NCBI GenBank assembly: GCA_030267965.1
Contig: BRYA01000812.1
Location: 553-27,348, forward strand
Length of the DNA: 26,796 nt
Source: Triparma columacea
Lineage: Eukaryota > Sar > Bolidophyceae > Parmales > Triparmaceae
Direction of reading: 5' to 3'
Part shown: positions 18,837-26,796 of the stretch, piece after piece
Numbering within the stretch: position 1 is the first letter of the stretch
How the letters are laid out: the number at the start of each line of letters is the position of its first letter
The notes under the pieces: generated by a model
The model's input: only the letters and a program-made list of their open reading frames with translations
Databases searched by the model: none
What the model was told of the DNA's origin: nothing
Translations under genes and position numbers: made by a program

Positions 18837-19036
18837 AAAAATTGCCTTTAGTGAGTGAGATCTTCCAGGGATAGTCCTTGCAGATCCCAAAATGAGGAAG
18901 GATCGCGATGAAATTGAGGGAAATCGTTAATAAAATACGGTAAAACCCGCAAATGTCAAAATTGCAGGGTTTCGGAAACGATAACCAAAGAAAATTCTAC
19001 AAAGAGAAAAAAAGGATGGGTTTGAGAAAATGTCTT
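18837..19036. promoter_or_regulatory. Intergenic region upstream of the zinc-finger gene
   Basis: 200 bp between the stop of the CDKAL1-type gene and the ATG of the zinc-finger gene, both on the minus strand, so it holds the 3' end of the first and the promoter of the second. AT-rich in 18900-19010; no clear motif. Confidence 0.5.
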
Positions 19037-21103
19037 TTACTTCTTCCTTTTGAGAGATTTATACACCCCCAGAGAGACAAGCGTCAGCCCAATCGTTATC
19101 CCCGCCCCAAGTACGTACTTCTGTTTATCTGATACCCCCACCTTGTCCTCCTCCCCTCCCTTCCCTCCCCTCTTCTTGTCCATTTGTTCCTCCCCCCTCC
19201 CCTCCTCCTTCTTCTCCCCCCCCCCCCCACAGCTCTCCCCTCCGCAGCACTCCCCCCCCTCCTTCTTCTCCTCCCCCCCGCACCCTCCCGTCCCGCAGGC
19301 CCCCGCGTCCCCCGTTCCCCCGACCCTATAATTAAGCTCGTCGCAGTTATCCTCCCCCTTCCTCCCCCCCACAATCAGCCCCCCCCCCCCCGCAGGTTTC
19401 GGGACCAGCCTTATGACCGACCCCTCAACCACCCTTCCCTCAACGTGAAACCTGCTGACCTTCCCGATCTCGACCGTCCCCCTGCACCCCACGAGGTCGT
19501 CGTCTAAAGGTACGAGGACCTTGACGTAGGACTTGGTGTGACCGACGCTCTTCGTTTTAGTGTTGTCCTTGTCTACGCCGAACCAGACGTCCACCGTCGA
19601 GCCCGACATCTTAGAGTAAGGGTCGAGCGAGTTGAAGAACTTGGATATCTTCCTGCTGCGGTTCTTCACAATCTTGGTGTCGATCCTAGTCATGCGGGCT
19701 GCGGGGGTGCCGGGACGAGGGTAGAACTGACTGATGTTGCAGATCCCGAACCTTTCCGGTTGACGTAAGATGGTGAGGGAGAAACCAGGGGAGTTAGCAT
19801 ATAAGTTTAGAAGGGGCTTGAAAGGTCCCCCCCCCCCCCCCTCCCTCCCCCCTTTAACGTCCACGGCTCACCTGTACTTCTCCATCATTTCCATCGTCAA
19901 TCCAAAGTCCTGTTCCGTTTCGTTGGGGAAGCCGCATATAATGTCCGTCGCCACAGTCACCCCCTCCACCCCCTCCACAACCTGGTCTACCACCCTCTCG
20001 AATTCCCCCCTGGTGTACTCGCGGTTCATCCCTCCCTCCCCGACCAGGACCCTGTCGCTCCCTGACTGCACTGGAACGTGCAGGAAGCTGAAGACGTTCG
20101 GTTTGTTCAGCGCCTTGCATACTCCCTCCATCTGGTCCAGTATGTACGGCGGGTTCGTCATCCCTAGCCTGAACATTACGTTCCCCGTAACCTCGGTGGT
20201 CAGGAGCTCGAGGAGGCTGGTCAGGCTGGTGCCGAGATCGATGCCGTAGGCACCGGTGTCCTCGCTGGAGAGCCAGATCTCCATAACGCCCTCCCTGGAG
20301 GCCTGCTGCGCCCTCTTGAGGATGGCAGAGGGGGTGTAGCTACCTAGCTTACCGCGGGCGCCCTTGGTCTTGCAGTAGGTGCAGTTACCGAGGCAACCGG
20401 TGGAGAGGGGGATGATCTCAATCAGGGGGTTCCTCCTGACCTTGGGCAGGTCGAGGGATGGGAGGGTCGACTTTGAAAGTAGGCGGACGGTGTTTCCTTC
20501 TAGGGAGGTTTCTACCGCCTCCACGATGCGGTCAATCTGCTGCACGCCAATCACGCTGACGCCCTTCAAGAACTTGGCCTTCCTGTCCGCCTGTGGGACG
20601 CACCCGCAGACCACGATCGGCAGGCCCCTCTCTTGCCCCTCCCTGATGAGGTTGACGAAGCTGGCCTCGCTGGGGTCCTTGACCGTGCACGAGTTGAGAA
20701 CCCAGCAGTCCGCGGAAGCCTTATCCTCGTCTGGTGCGAGCCTGTAACCGTAAGCATTCAGGAGACCAGCCATGTACTCACTATCAGAGACGTTGTGAGC
20801 GCAGCCAAAGGTCTTAAGCCAGACGGTCTGAGAGCCGGGGATGGCAGCATGGTCATTGAGGGAAGGTTGTGTGTTGTTGTGTTTAGATTGATGTTTAGAT
20901 TGATGTTTAGATTGATCTTTTGTGGCGTTTGTCTTTCTTGTCGTAACAATGGTTGATTGTGGGAGATTTGAGCGTGTTTTGGATGGTAGAGATGGACTTA
21001 TCGATTCAATATCGTCCATAGTGTTGGGAATAGCGAACTTTATTGCAAATTGGAGCGTAAAGTGCTTTGAAAAGTGCTGTGGAAAGTCTGGCACACTTTT
21101 CAT
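19037..21103 (-). CDS. CDKAL1-type tRNA methylthiotransferase, tail-anchored, 648 aa
   Basis: Exons: complement of 19872-21103 and 19037-19751; the 120-nt intron closes with AG|G giving KYRFGICNISQFYPRPGTPAARM. The family adds a methylthio group to t6A37 of tRNA-Lys to make ms2t6A. All markers are present: an N-terminal Fe-S domain with C101 (TFGCAHNVSDSEYM), C139 (NSCTVKDPSE) and C168 (VCGCVPQ); a radical-SAM C-x3-C-x2-C (C237, C241, C244, GCLGNCTYCKTKGARG); EIWLSSEDTGAYG, RLGMTNPPYIL and DIICGFPNET; and a TRAM-like segment. After it come a Gly/Cys/Glu-rich linker (CGTGGCGG, ECCGGESCGGGG) and a single C-terminal membrane segment (YVLGAGITIGLTLVSLGVY) ending KSLKRKK, as in the ER tail-anchored animal enzyme. 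The first ATG is 21103; the one at 21019 (MDDIES) is a plausible alternative. Confidence 0.93.
19752..19871 (-). other. CDKAL1 intron with long G runs near the donor
   Basis: About 20 nt after the donor GTGAGCC the transcript has G6-A-G3-A-G15 (plus strand C runs 19827-19852). This can form a G-quadruplex in the pre-mRNA. The acceptor is an unusual CGGAAAG, with no strong pyrimidine run directly before it. Confidence 0.65.
20881..20916 (-). repeat. Three perfect 12-bp tandem repeats in the CDKAL1-type gene
   Basis: Plus-strand unit GTTTAGATTGAT occurs three times with no mismatch and encodes the peptide repeat Q-S-K-H in the N-terminal linker, upstream of the Fe-S domain. It is in frame and probably neutral to function. 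Confidence 0.85.
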
Positions 21104-21211
21104 GGTCTCCTGCTGGTCTCTGGGCTCTGGGTCTCTGGTCTCGTCCAAACAAACTTGACTTTCCGGACCTGAATTTCCGACTTTTCGTTAAATAGAAGTT
21201 ACTTCGAGCAG
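21104..21211. promoter_or_regulatory. Bidirectional promoter region
   Basis: Only 108 bp separate the ATG of the CDKAL1-type gene (21103, minus) from that of the XK-like gene (21212, plus). Both promoters must fit here or extend into coding sequence. No TATA box is apparent. Confidence 0.5.
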
Positions 21212-22975
21212 ATGAAAATCGTTCCCCAATCTGACCCCTCAGACGACATTTCCGATACATCACCAGTAATGAAACAAAATACCCCCCGTAATGAAGAAGA
21301 GGGTAAAAAGAACCCCTCACCGACTGAGACCCTCATCGCCCCATTGTCATTGTCTGGGACTTTTGTCTCAGACAAAACAATCTCACGACGCTCCAGTACC
21401 ATGAAGAAAAAGCTGAAAAATGAGGGCGCCGATAACGAGGGCGACGAAGCTGCGATCGTCGAGGATGATGGGGAGAAGCAGATGTTAGCCAAGGCTAAGC
21501 TTTTCTTCGCGGCGTTGTTTAGTTTTGGAGATATGGTTACGGACATTATGATGATCGTGCAGTACTTACAGACAAGGAGCTTGTGGGTGTTTGCATGGGC
21601 GTCCCTCGGGAGTCTCTTGACCAACCTCACTTTCCAAGCTCTCGGTGCATTCACTCAGAATAGAACGAAGCCGTGGCAGAGACAGCTAAAGGAGCAGCTT
21701 TATGTCTGGTTCCTTGTGAGGCCAGGGGTCGATGCGTGGCGCGTTGCAAGTGGGGCAGCACACGAGGAGGGACATGTGATGGATGCACAGACTGAGTTGA
21801 CGATGAATAAGAGTATTGAATTGGTGGCAGAGGCTATCCCTGGGACGCTGATCCAACTGTCTGCGCTATTGATGTCAGAGTCGAAGCCTTCCAGGAGCGC
21901 GCTTTTCTCATTTGCGTTCTGCATCGTGACGGCCGCTTTCACGTCGGCAATCACGTCATGGGATTGGGATTTGAGTAAGGAGATGCGGAAGCTTAAGCGA
22001 TCATTTTACGGGTATATTCCGAGCAATGTGAAGGGTAAGACGAAGGTGTTCGCTTCACTGTACTTCCTTTCGGCTTTCAACTTGCTTACACGAAGCTTTG
22101 CGTGTGTTCTTTTCTACATCAAGGGCGGGATTTCAGAGGTGGCAACGCTGCTGGGAGGAGAGCTTCTCATTTACTACGTGATCAAAGGGCTGAGGCGAGA
22201 TCTTTGGTATTGGATGCCCATATACGGTGGCTTCGGAGTGTTCGCTTCGTTCATGATTCGTTGGGTAGTCAAGGTCATTGTCGACTGGACCGCTGTTGTC
22301 CAATTTCGACATCCTAACGAGGTTGGCGGAGCGTATTTCACTTTCAGTTTAGGTTTGACTGTAGTCATGGGTGTTGTTGCAGCGCTGCAATATGAGAAGG
22401 TAGTCGATGATGTTATTATAGACGAGGACGTTGAGTTGGGCGAGGATATTCAGATTGTCGGAGGAGAAGAGAGCGGATTAGAGGAGAGCACCGTGGTCAC
22501 AATCATGGTGGTTGCATGTGCTGGGATGGTGGTGTCTTACACGACTCTACTAGTGTCGGTGAAGAGAGAGTACCTGCATACCTTCATCAGCACGAAAACA
22601 AGTAATGAAAGCATTCAAGAGGTATTCACCAAGAACGAGGATGATAAACAGAGATTTTGGATTCTCGTGGATAATAGGCACAGGTGGGAGCACAAGATTG
22701 GCGCAGAGGTCAAGGCGTGGATCAACGAGAAGCTGCCATTGTGGTTGGAAGAACCTCCAGAGTGGTTCAACGATCATAAACGATCCATCATACCTGATGA
22801 TTTCGTGACCGACCCAGAGATCCTTGTGAGGCTCCGGACGAATAACGTGAAAATGATAATAGAACAGAGGCGACGAAGCTCCTTGGGGGACATATTTGCA
22901 GTAGTAACCCCACCTGCTGCAAGGAGGAGGATCGTGACCCCACCTGCTGCGAGGAGGAGGATCGTGGATCGATGA
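21212..22975 (+). CDS. XK-like multi-pass membrane protein, 587 aa
   Basis: A single exon with no intron. The first 90 residues are hydrophilic (Ser/Pro/Lys/Glu). Then follow several hydrophobic segments: LFFAALFSFGDMVTDIMMIV, WVFAWASLGSLLTNLTFQAL, SALFSFAFCIVTAAFTSAIT, VFASLYFLSAFNLLTRSFACVL, YGGFGVFASFMIRWVVKVIV, a FTFSLGLTVVMGVVAAL and VVTIMVVACAGMVVSYTTLL. Motifs PGVDAWRVASG, EAIPGTLIQLSALL, FYGYIP, RRDLWYWMPIYGG and FRHPNE-GG look family-defining. I recall this type as a large family in heterokont algae. EAIPGT-IQL resembles the EAxPQ-xLQL of XK-related scramblases, so a membrane lipid role is possible but unproven. The hydrophilic C-terminus ends in a duplicated basic peptide. It converges on the first ankyrin-MYND gene, 125 bp away. 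Confidence 0.85.
   Translation: MKIVPQSDPSDDISDTSPVMKQNTPRNEEEGKKNPSPTETLIAPLSLSGTFVSDKTISRRSSTMKKKLKNEGADNEGDEAAIVEDDGEKQMLAKAKLFFAALFSFGDMVTDIMMIVQYLQTRSLWVFAWASLGSLLTNLTFQALGAFTQNRTKPWQRQLKEQLYVWFLVRPGVDAWRVASGAAHEEGHVMDAQTELTMNKSIELVAEAIPGTLIQLSALLMSESKPSRSALFSFAFCIVTAAFTSAITSWDWDLSKEMRKLKRSFYGYIPSNVKGKTKVFASLYFLSAFNLLTRSFACVLFYIKGGISEVATLLGGELLIYYVIKGLRRDLWYWMPIYGGFGVFASFMIRWVVKVIVDWTAVVQFRHPNEVGGAYFTFSLGLTVVMGVVAALQYEKVVDDVIIDEDVELGEDIQIVGGEESGLEESTVVTIMVVACAGMVVSYTTLLVSVKREYLHTFISTKTSNESIQEVFTKNEDDKQRFWILVDNRHRWEHKIGAEVKAWINEKLPLWLEEPPEWFNDHKRSIIPDDFVTDPEILVRLRTNNVKMIIEQRRRSSLGDIFAVVTPPAARRRIVTPPAARRRIVDR
22904..22963 (+). repeat. Two-copy 30-bp tandem repeat at the C-terminus of the XK-like protein
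   Basis: Units 22904-22933 and 22934-22963 match at 28 of 30 bases (both changes are A to G) and encode VTPPAARRRI twice. In frame, so it lengthens a basic tail containing repeated T-P and R-R-R. Confidence 0.9.
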
Positions 22976-23100
22976 GAGTTAAACTTTAGCTAATGCACTT
23001 TTCATACTGGAAATGGTTGGTCTTTGTTTCATTTTAAACCTGTATAATAAGCGAGCGAGCCCCCAGGCCAATTCAGTGGTTTTGTTTCAACTGTTTTCGT

Positions 23101-24234
23101 TCACTTCTTCTTACCCCTATTATTCTTGCCCTTCTTGCCCTTCCTTCCCGACGCAGCTGCTCCATCCTCTGTTCCCACCACAGTTGCTCCCGCCGCCGCT
23201 CCCTTCCCTGTCTTGGATCTTTTCTTGACCATTGCCTCACTCTCCCCCTTTTCGTTCAGCGGTCCCGTGCACTGCACCTTGTGCTCCTTCCAGTGCTTGA
23301 GCTGGCACTCCCTCGAGCAGTAGGCGACGTTGCGACAGGGACACATATGGAGCTTGTCACGGGACTTGGCGGTTAGAGCCTCGCAAATGAAGCAGCAGAA
23401 GGGACGGCCTTGAAGGTAATGTTTCGTGATGTTGGTAATTGTAGGATCGTGATAGGAAGGATGGCAAGAATTGAATTTGTCTCGAACTACGTCGGAATCG
23501 GGCTTTCCGAGATGAAGGAATGTTGTGAACATCTTTATCGCGACATCTCTACTAACAATAGGGTGTTCTCCTTTGCACGCTAGGAGGCACATTCTAAACA
23601 CATTATCCACGTCATCGGTGGTTGGAATAGCACCGCGCGTGAGAAACAGCCTACATAAGTCGTGTGCTCCATAATACAGAGTACAAGTAAATGGTGAAAA
23701 AACATCTCCATCAGGGTGAACCACTGTCTTGTTCACATTTGCCCCATGATCGAGAAGTGCTATGGCGTTATCAATGTGTCCCACAGCAGCAGACATCAAC
23801 AGGTTGGAACCGTATTCCACCAACCCTTCGAATTGTAGGTCCATATTAGGGTCAAGTCCATGTTCTAAGAGCAATCTCAAGATTGTTGAATTGTCACTAT
23901 TATTCATTGAATTACTTGCGGCAATGAACATGGCTTCCTTGTTGTCGAAGCCGGCCTCTAAGGTAAGCTTGACCATCTCAACATTCTGGTATGTTGAGGC
24001 GATTGAGAGGACTGAGGCTACGTCCCATTTCTCATCAACAAGCTTTGTATAAGCACCTAACAAAACCTCAGGACCTTGTTCCTTGGCATACCCCTTGATG
24101 CGATCCCAGTCTTGCTGACAAGCCCATTCCAAACACAACTGCTGACCGTCTGTCAAATCATCCCAACTATATACTGCCACATTTGTGGTCTCTGATGAAT
24201 TGTGTGACGATCGTACCTCTGATTGCGATTCCAT
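23101..24234 (-). CDS. Ankyrin-repeat MYND zinc-finger protein, copy 1, 377 aa
   Basis: A single exon. After a Ser-rich start (MESQSEVRSS) come ankyrin-like helices: NVEMVKLTLEAGFDNKEAMF, NSTILRLLLEHGLDPNMDL, and NLLMSAAVGHIDNAIALLDH followed by GANVN. The C-terminal MYND zinc finger starts FCCFICEALTA and continues MCPCRNVAYCSRECQLKHWK to VQC. Its second cysteine pair is C-x-C rather than C-x2-C. A Lys/Gly/Ala tail follows (KKRSKTGKGAAAG, ending RGKKK). MYND fingers bind proline-rich peptides and ankyrin repeats also bind proteins, so it is likely an adaptor; no enzymatic domain is seen. Its sister gene is 1463 bp away on the same strand, including the upstream region. Confidence 0.88.
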   Translation of the reverse strand: MESQSEVRSSHNSSETTNVAVYSWDDLTDGQQLCLEWACQQDWDRIKGYAKEQGPEVLLGAYTKLVDEKWDVASVLSIASTYQNVEMVKLTLEAGFDNKEAMFIAASNSMNNSDNSTILRLLLEHGLDPNMDLQFEGLVEYGSNLLMSAAVGHIDNAIALLDHGANVNKTVVHPDGDVFSPFTCTLYYGAHDLCRLFLTRGAIPTTDDVDNVFRMCLLACKGEHPIVSRDVAIKMFTTFLHLGKPDSDVVRDKFNSCHPSYHDPTITNITKHYLQGRPFCCFICEALTAKSRDKLHMCPCRNVAYCSRECQLKHWKEHKVQCTGPLNEKGESEAMVKKRSKTGKGAAAGATVVGTEDGAAASGRKGKKGKNNRGKKK

Positions 24235-24539
24235 TTTTGAGCGAACCTGCCCCGAATTTGAGTTTATAGCGGTAAATTACGATGTGAAATTGATCAAAAA
24301 AGTCTTCACGCTACTCCAAGCAGGCAGAAGTGTCGTGTAGGTGCTAATATTGGAGTCCAACTAAAACTGCCACCACACCAACCCCAAAATCTGTGCTCTG
24401 TTCCTCCTGCCTCGAGAAAGTTTCTTCAGAGAAATATGAAGTTGTTCATTCTCACGCTAATCGCTAAAAAATAAGCAATTTGATGTACATCGGATTCTGA
24501 AAAATTGCTTACAGCCGCCGCATTACTGTATTGTTTCGT
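24235..24539 (-). promoter_or_regulatory. Upstream region of ankyrin-MYND copy 1 (duplicated promoter)
   Basis: 305 bp between the two ankyrin-MYND genes. Roughly 24235-24405 is similar to 25698-25855 upstream of copy 2, including a perfectly identical block of about 39 bp (24322-24360 and 25785-25823) beginning AGGCAGAAGTGTCGTGTAGG. It must hold the promoter of copy 1 and the 3' end of copy 2. Confidence 0.7.
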
Positions 24540-25697
24540 TCACTTCTTCTTACCCCTACCCTTCTTGCCCTTCTTGCCATTCCTTCCCGACGCAGCTGCT
24601 CCTTCCGCTACTCCCACATCCGCTACTCCCACCACCGTTGCTCCCGCCGCTGCTCCCTTCCCTGTCTTTGATCTTTTCTTGACCATCGCCTCACTCTCCC
24701 CCCTTTCGTTCAGCGGTCCCGTGCATTGCACCCTGTGCTCCCTCCAGTGCTTGACCTGACACTCCCTCGAGCAATAGGCGACGTTGCGACAGGGACACAT
24801 TAGGAGCTTGTCACGCCCCACCTCCTTGGCAGTTAGAGCCTCGCAAACAAAGCAGCAGAAGGGACGGCCTTGAAGGTAATGTTTCGTGATGTTGGTGATT
24901 GTAGGATCGCTATAGAAGTGTGCGGATAAATCGAATTTCTCTCGAACTACGTCGGCATCGGGCTTTCCGAGATGAAGAAATGTTACGAACATCTTTATTG
25001 CGGCATCTCTACTAAGTTTGGGGAGTTCTCCTTTGCATGCCTGGAGGCAGATACTAAACACATTATCCACGTCGTTGGTGGTTGGGATAGCACCGCGTGT
25101 GAGAAACAGCCTACATTTGTCGTGTGATCCATAACTCATAGTATAAGTAAGTGGTGTAAGAATGTTTCCACTTGGCATAACCACTGTCTTGTTCACATTT
25201 GCTCCATGATCAAGAAGTGCTATGGCCTGATCAATGTGTCCCACATCAGTAGCAGACATCAAAAGGTTGGAAGGGCTTTGCACCACCCCTTCGACTTGTA
25301 GGTCCATATTAGGGTCAAGTCCATGCTCTAAGAGCAATCTCAAGATTGTTGAATTGTCACTATTCTCCATTGATACATCTGCGGCCATGTACATGGCTTC
25401 CTTGTTGTTGAAACCGGCCTCTAAGGTAAGCTTGACCATCTCAACATTATCGTAAAATGAGGCTCTCGTGAGGACTGAAACTACCCTCCATCCCTCATCA
25501 TCAAGCTCTGTATAAACGCCTAACAAAACCTCAGGACCTTGTTCCTTGGCATACCCCTTGATGCGATCCCAGTCTTGCTCACCAGTCCATTCCAAGCACA
25601 ACTGCTGACCGTCTGTCAAATCGTCAAAACTAGATACAGCCACATTTGTGGTCTCTGATGATTTGTGTGACGATTGTACCTCTGATTGTGACTCCAT
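24540..25697 (-). CDS. Ankyrin-repeat MYND zinc-finger protein, copy 2, 385 aa
   Basis: Single exon, same architecture as copy 1: Ser-rich start MESQSEVQSS, ankyrin-like helices, MYND finger (FCCFVCEALTAKEVGRDKLL, then MCPCRNVAYCSRECQVKHWR) and a Lys-rich tail. It differs by two added residues in the MYND loop (TAKEVGRDK versus TAKSRDK), an extra VADVGV-like insertion in the Ala/Gly tail, and scattered substitutions in the ankyrin region. Both genes keep full reading frames and all zinc ligands, so both are probably functional. Start chosen at the conserved ATG 25697. Confidence 0.88.
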   Translation of the reverse strand: MESQSEVQSSHKSSETTNVAVSSFDDLTDGQQLCLEWTGEQDWDRIKGYAKEQGPEVLLGVYTELDDEGWRVVSVLTRASFYDNVEMVKLTLEAGFNNKEAMYMAADVSMENSDNSTILRLLLEHGLDPNMDLQVEGVVQSPSNLLMSATDVGHIDQAIALLDHGANVNKTVVMPSGNILTPLTYTMSYGSHDKCRLFLTRGAIPTTNDVDNVFSICLQACKGELPKLSRDAAIKMFVTFLHLGKPDADVVREKFDLSAHFYSDPTITNITKHYLQGRPFCCFVCEALTAKEVGRDKLLMCPCRNVAYCSRECQVKHWREHRVQCTGPLNERGESEAMVKKRSKTGKGAAAGATVVGVADVGVAEGAAASGRNGKKGKKGRGKKK

Positions 25698-26113
25698 TTT
25701 TGAGCGAATCTATCCCGAATGTAAGTTTATAGCGGCAAATTACGACGTGAAACTTATGAACAAAGCCTTGACAGTACTCGACGCAGGCAGAAGTGTCGTG
25801 TAGGTGCTAATATTGGAGTCCAACCAAAATTGCCACCAACCCCAAAATCTGCTCTGCTCCCGGACCTCGGCAAAGCACCACAAATCTAATCTCTCATCAA
25901 GAATTAATACATCGTTCTGACACGTTCATTAACAATTGAATCATCTCTTCTAAGAAGCATCCCATAGTATTACCAATAGTATTGCCCATAGTATCGTATC
26001 CAGCTGGAAATATTGACACAAGTTAAACAGGCTTCCACGACAAGTCCTTGGAACTTTGATCTAGTGCGCAGGATTTCCACTTTTCACACCAAATAGACAA
26101 CACTCAAGCAACA
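25698..26113. promoter_or_regulatory. Divergent intergenic region before the RPC9-like gene
   Basis: 416 bp between the ATG of ankyrin-MYND copy 2 (minus) and the ATG at 26114 (plus). The first 160 bp repeats the region upstream of copy 1; the rest (25860-26113) is AT-rich single-copy sequence with a near-repeat CCCATAGTATTACC/CCCATAGTATCG around 25970-25997. No gene is seen. Confidence 0.6.
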
Positions 26114-26775
26114 ATGGAAATCTTACAAACGTCACAACCAGCAGAAATACTAACAAACCTGGAATTAAAAGTCATCCTCGATGAAAAGAAAAAAAGGGAT
26201 AAGGAACACCTTGCTAACCCACTAGTCCTCAACAAGAAGGGGACATGGAACACCCGCACAACATCAGCCTTCGACAAACTTACGACGACCTACCTCAATA
26301 ATACGCTCCCTCAGCAGATGGGGAAGCAGAAGAAGCTAGAGGGAGACAGGGCAAGGAGGGTGGCGGACAACATTGAGCAAGTCATGGGAAACTTACTGCA
26401 GGAACCTTGGAATCTAAAGAAGGAGGTGGTGAGTATGATGGGGGAGGGACGAAACTTGGGAGCGAAGGGACGGAACGAGCCAAGTGACTTGCCACAACAT
26501 GTTATTTCTTTTTTGCACGTCACCCCAAACAACTAACACACGACCCTCCCCCCCCCCAACCCCGCCCCCCTCTCCTACTCCAGGTCCTCAACCTTATAAA
26601 CCTCCAGCCCAACAACCGGCCGCTCCTAATGTGCGTGGTCCCCTCCGCCGACGAGTGGGATGCCAGCAAGCAGAATGACCTGATTGAAATCCTCAAGGGA
26701 ATAGGAGACGAGGGCAGGGAAATAATGCCCGTCGACGACTTTGCACCTAAGAAGGGGAAGAGGGGGCAACGCTAA
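26114..26775 (+). CDS. RNA polymerase III subunit RPC9/CRCP-like protein, 168 aa
   Basis: Exons 26114-26428 and 26584-26775 join in phase 0 (donor GTGAGTATG, acceptor TACTCCAG). The N-terminus, ILTNLELKVILDEKKKRDKE, matches the 'LSN-E-V-x-x-L' start of the family. The middle, TTSAFDKLTTTYLNNTLP, matches its second helix. The C-terminal block LKKEVVLNLINLQPNNRPLL, followed by MCVVPSADEW and LIEILKGI, matches the HRDC-like end ('LT..E.L.L.N..P....EI..+......+' then '..IL..I'). RPC9 pairs with RPC8 as the Pol III stalk, the counterpart of Rpb4/Rpb7. A longer linker of about 30 residues (MGKQKKLEGDRARRVADNIE) and a Lys/Arg-rich tail are lineage additions. RPB4 is the main alternative. Identification is by motif order only. 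Confidence 0.65.
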
Positions 26776-26796
26776 GGGGAAAGAAAGGGGTAGCGG

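Larger units (their letters stand above)
23093..25855 (-). repeat. Tandem gene duplication, about 1.46 kb unit
   Basis: The two ankyrin-MYND genes and about 160 bp upstream of each are direct repeats. Start codons (24234 and 25697) and the upstream marker (24321 and 25784) are both offset by exactly 1463 bp. The stop codons are offset by 1439 because copy 2 has a net 24-nt gain in its coding region. Confidence 0.9.

Overview
The window is nuclear DNA of a compact, intron-rich eukaryote, most likely a photosynthetic or flagellated stramenopile near bolidophytes, diatoms or pelagophytes. Three things point there. Genes carry short (about 70-195 nt) GT-AG introns with GTGAG, GTAAG or GTACG donors. 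Convergent neighbours end only 50-125 bp apart. Several proteins belong to types I associate with heterokont algae: a secreted protein with E-[IV]-Q-T repeats, an XK-like multi-pass membrane protein with an EAIPGT-IQLSALL core, and ankyrin-MYND proteins. The lineage call is an inference; no rRNA or organelle marker is present. All exon joins below were worked out by hand from splice consensus and reading phase, and phases close in every complete spliced model.

Layout. 1-2143 (-): 5' part of a large secreted repeat protein that runs off the left edge. 3047-3868 (-): small basic protein, DUF4602/C1orf131-like. 4249-4925 (+): unknown 183-aa protein. 4983-8127 (-): one six-exon gene joining two glycosyltransferase-like halves. 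8128-8568: intergenic gap with an AT-rich island. 8569-10548 (+): threonine synthase, with an apparent MITE in intron 2. 10603-14071 (-): gamma-tubulin-complex-like protein with PGG repeats. 14329-15016 (-): small conserved protein whose start codon seems split by an intron. 15069-17608 (+): Xaa-Pro aminopeptidase P. 17730-18836 (-): seven-finger C2H2 protein. 19037-21103 (-): CDKAL1-type tRNA methylthiotransferase with a C-terminal membrane anchor. 21212-22975 (+): XK-like membrane protein. 23101-24234 and 24540-25697 (-): a tandem pair of ankyrin-MYND genes. 26114-26775 (+): RPC9/CRCP-like RNA polymerase III subunit.

The genes do not form one pathway; this is ordinary mixed eukaryotic gene content (amino-acid metabolism, tRNA modification, cytoskeleton, glycosylation, transcription). 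The most interesting features are the LARGE-like fusion of two glycosyltransferase modules, the small inverted-repeat element sitting exactly at a splice donor, the PGG repeats inside a gamma-tubulin-complex-like protein, and the recent tandem duplication that also copied a promoter block.
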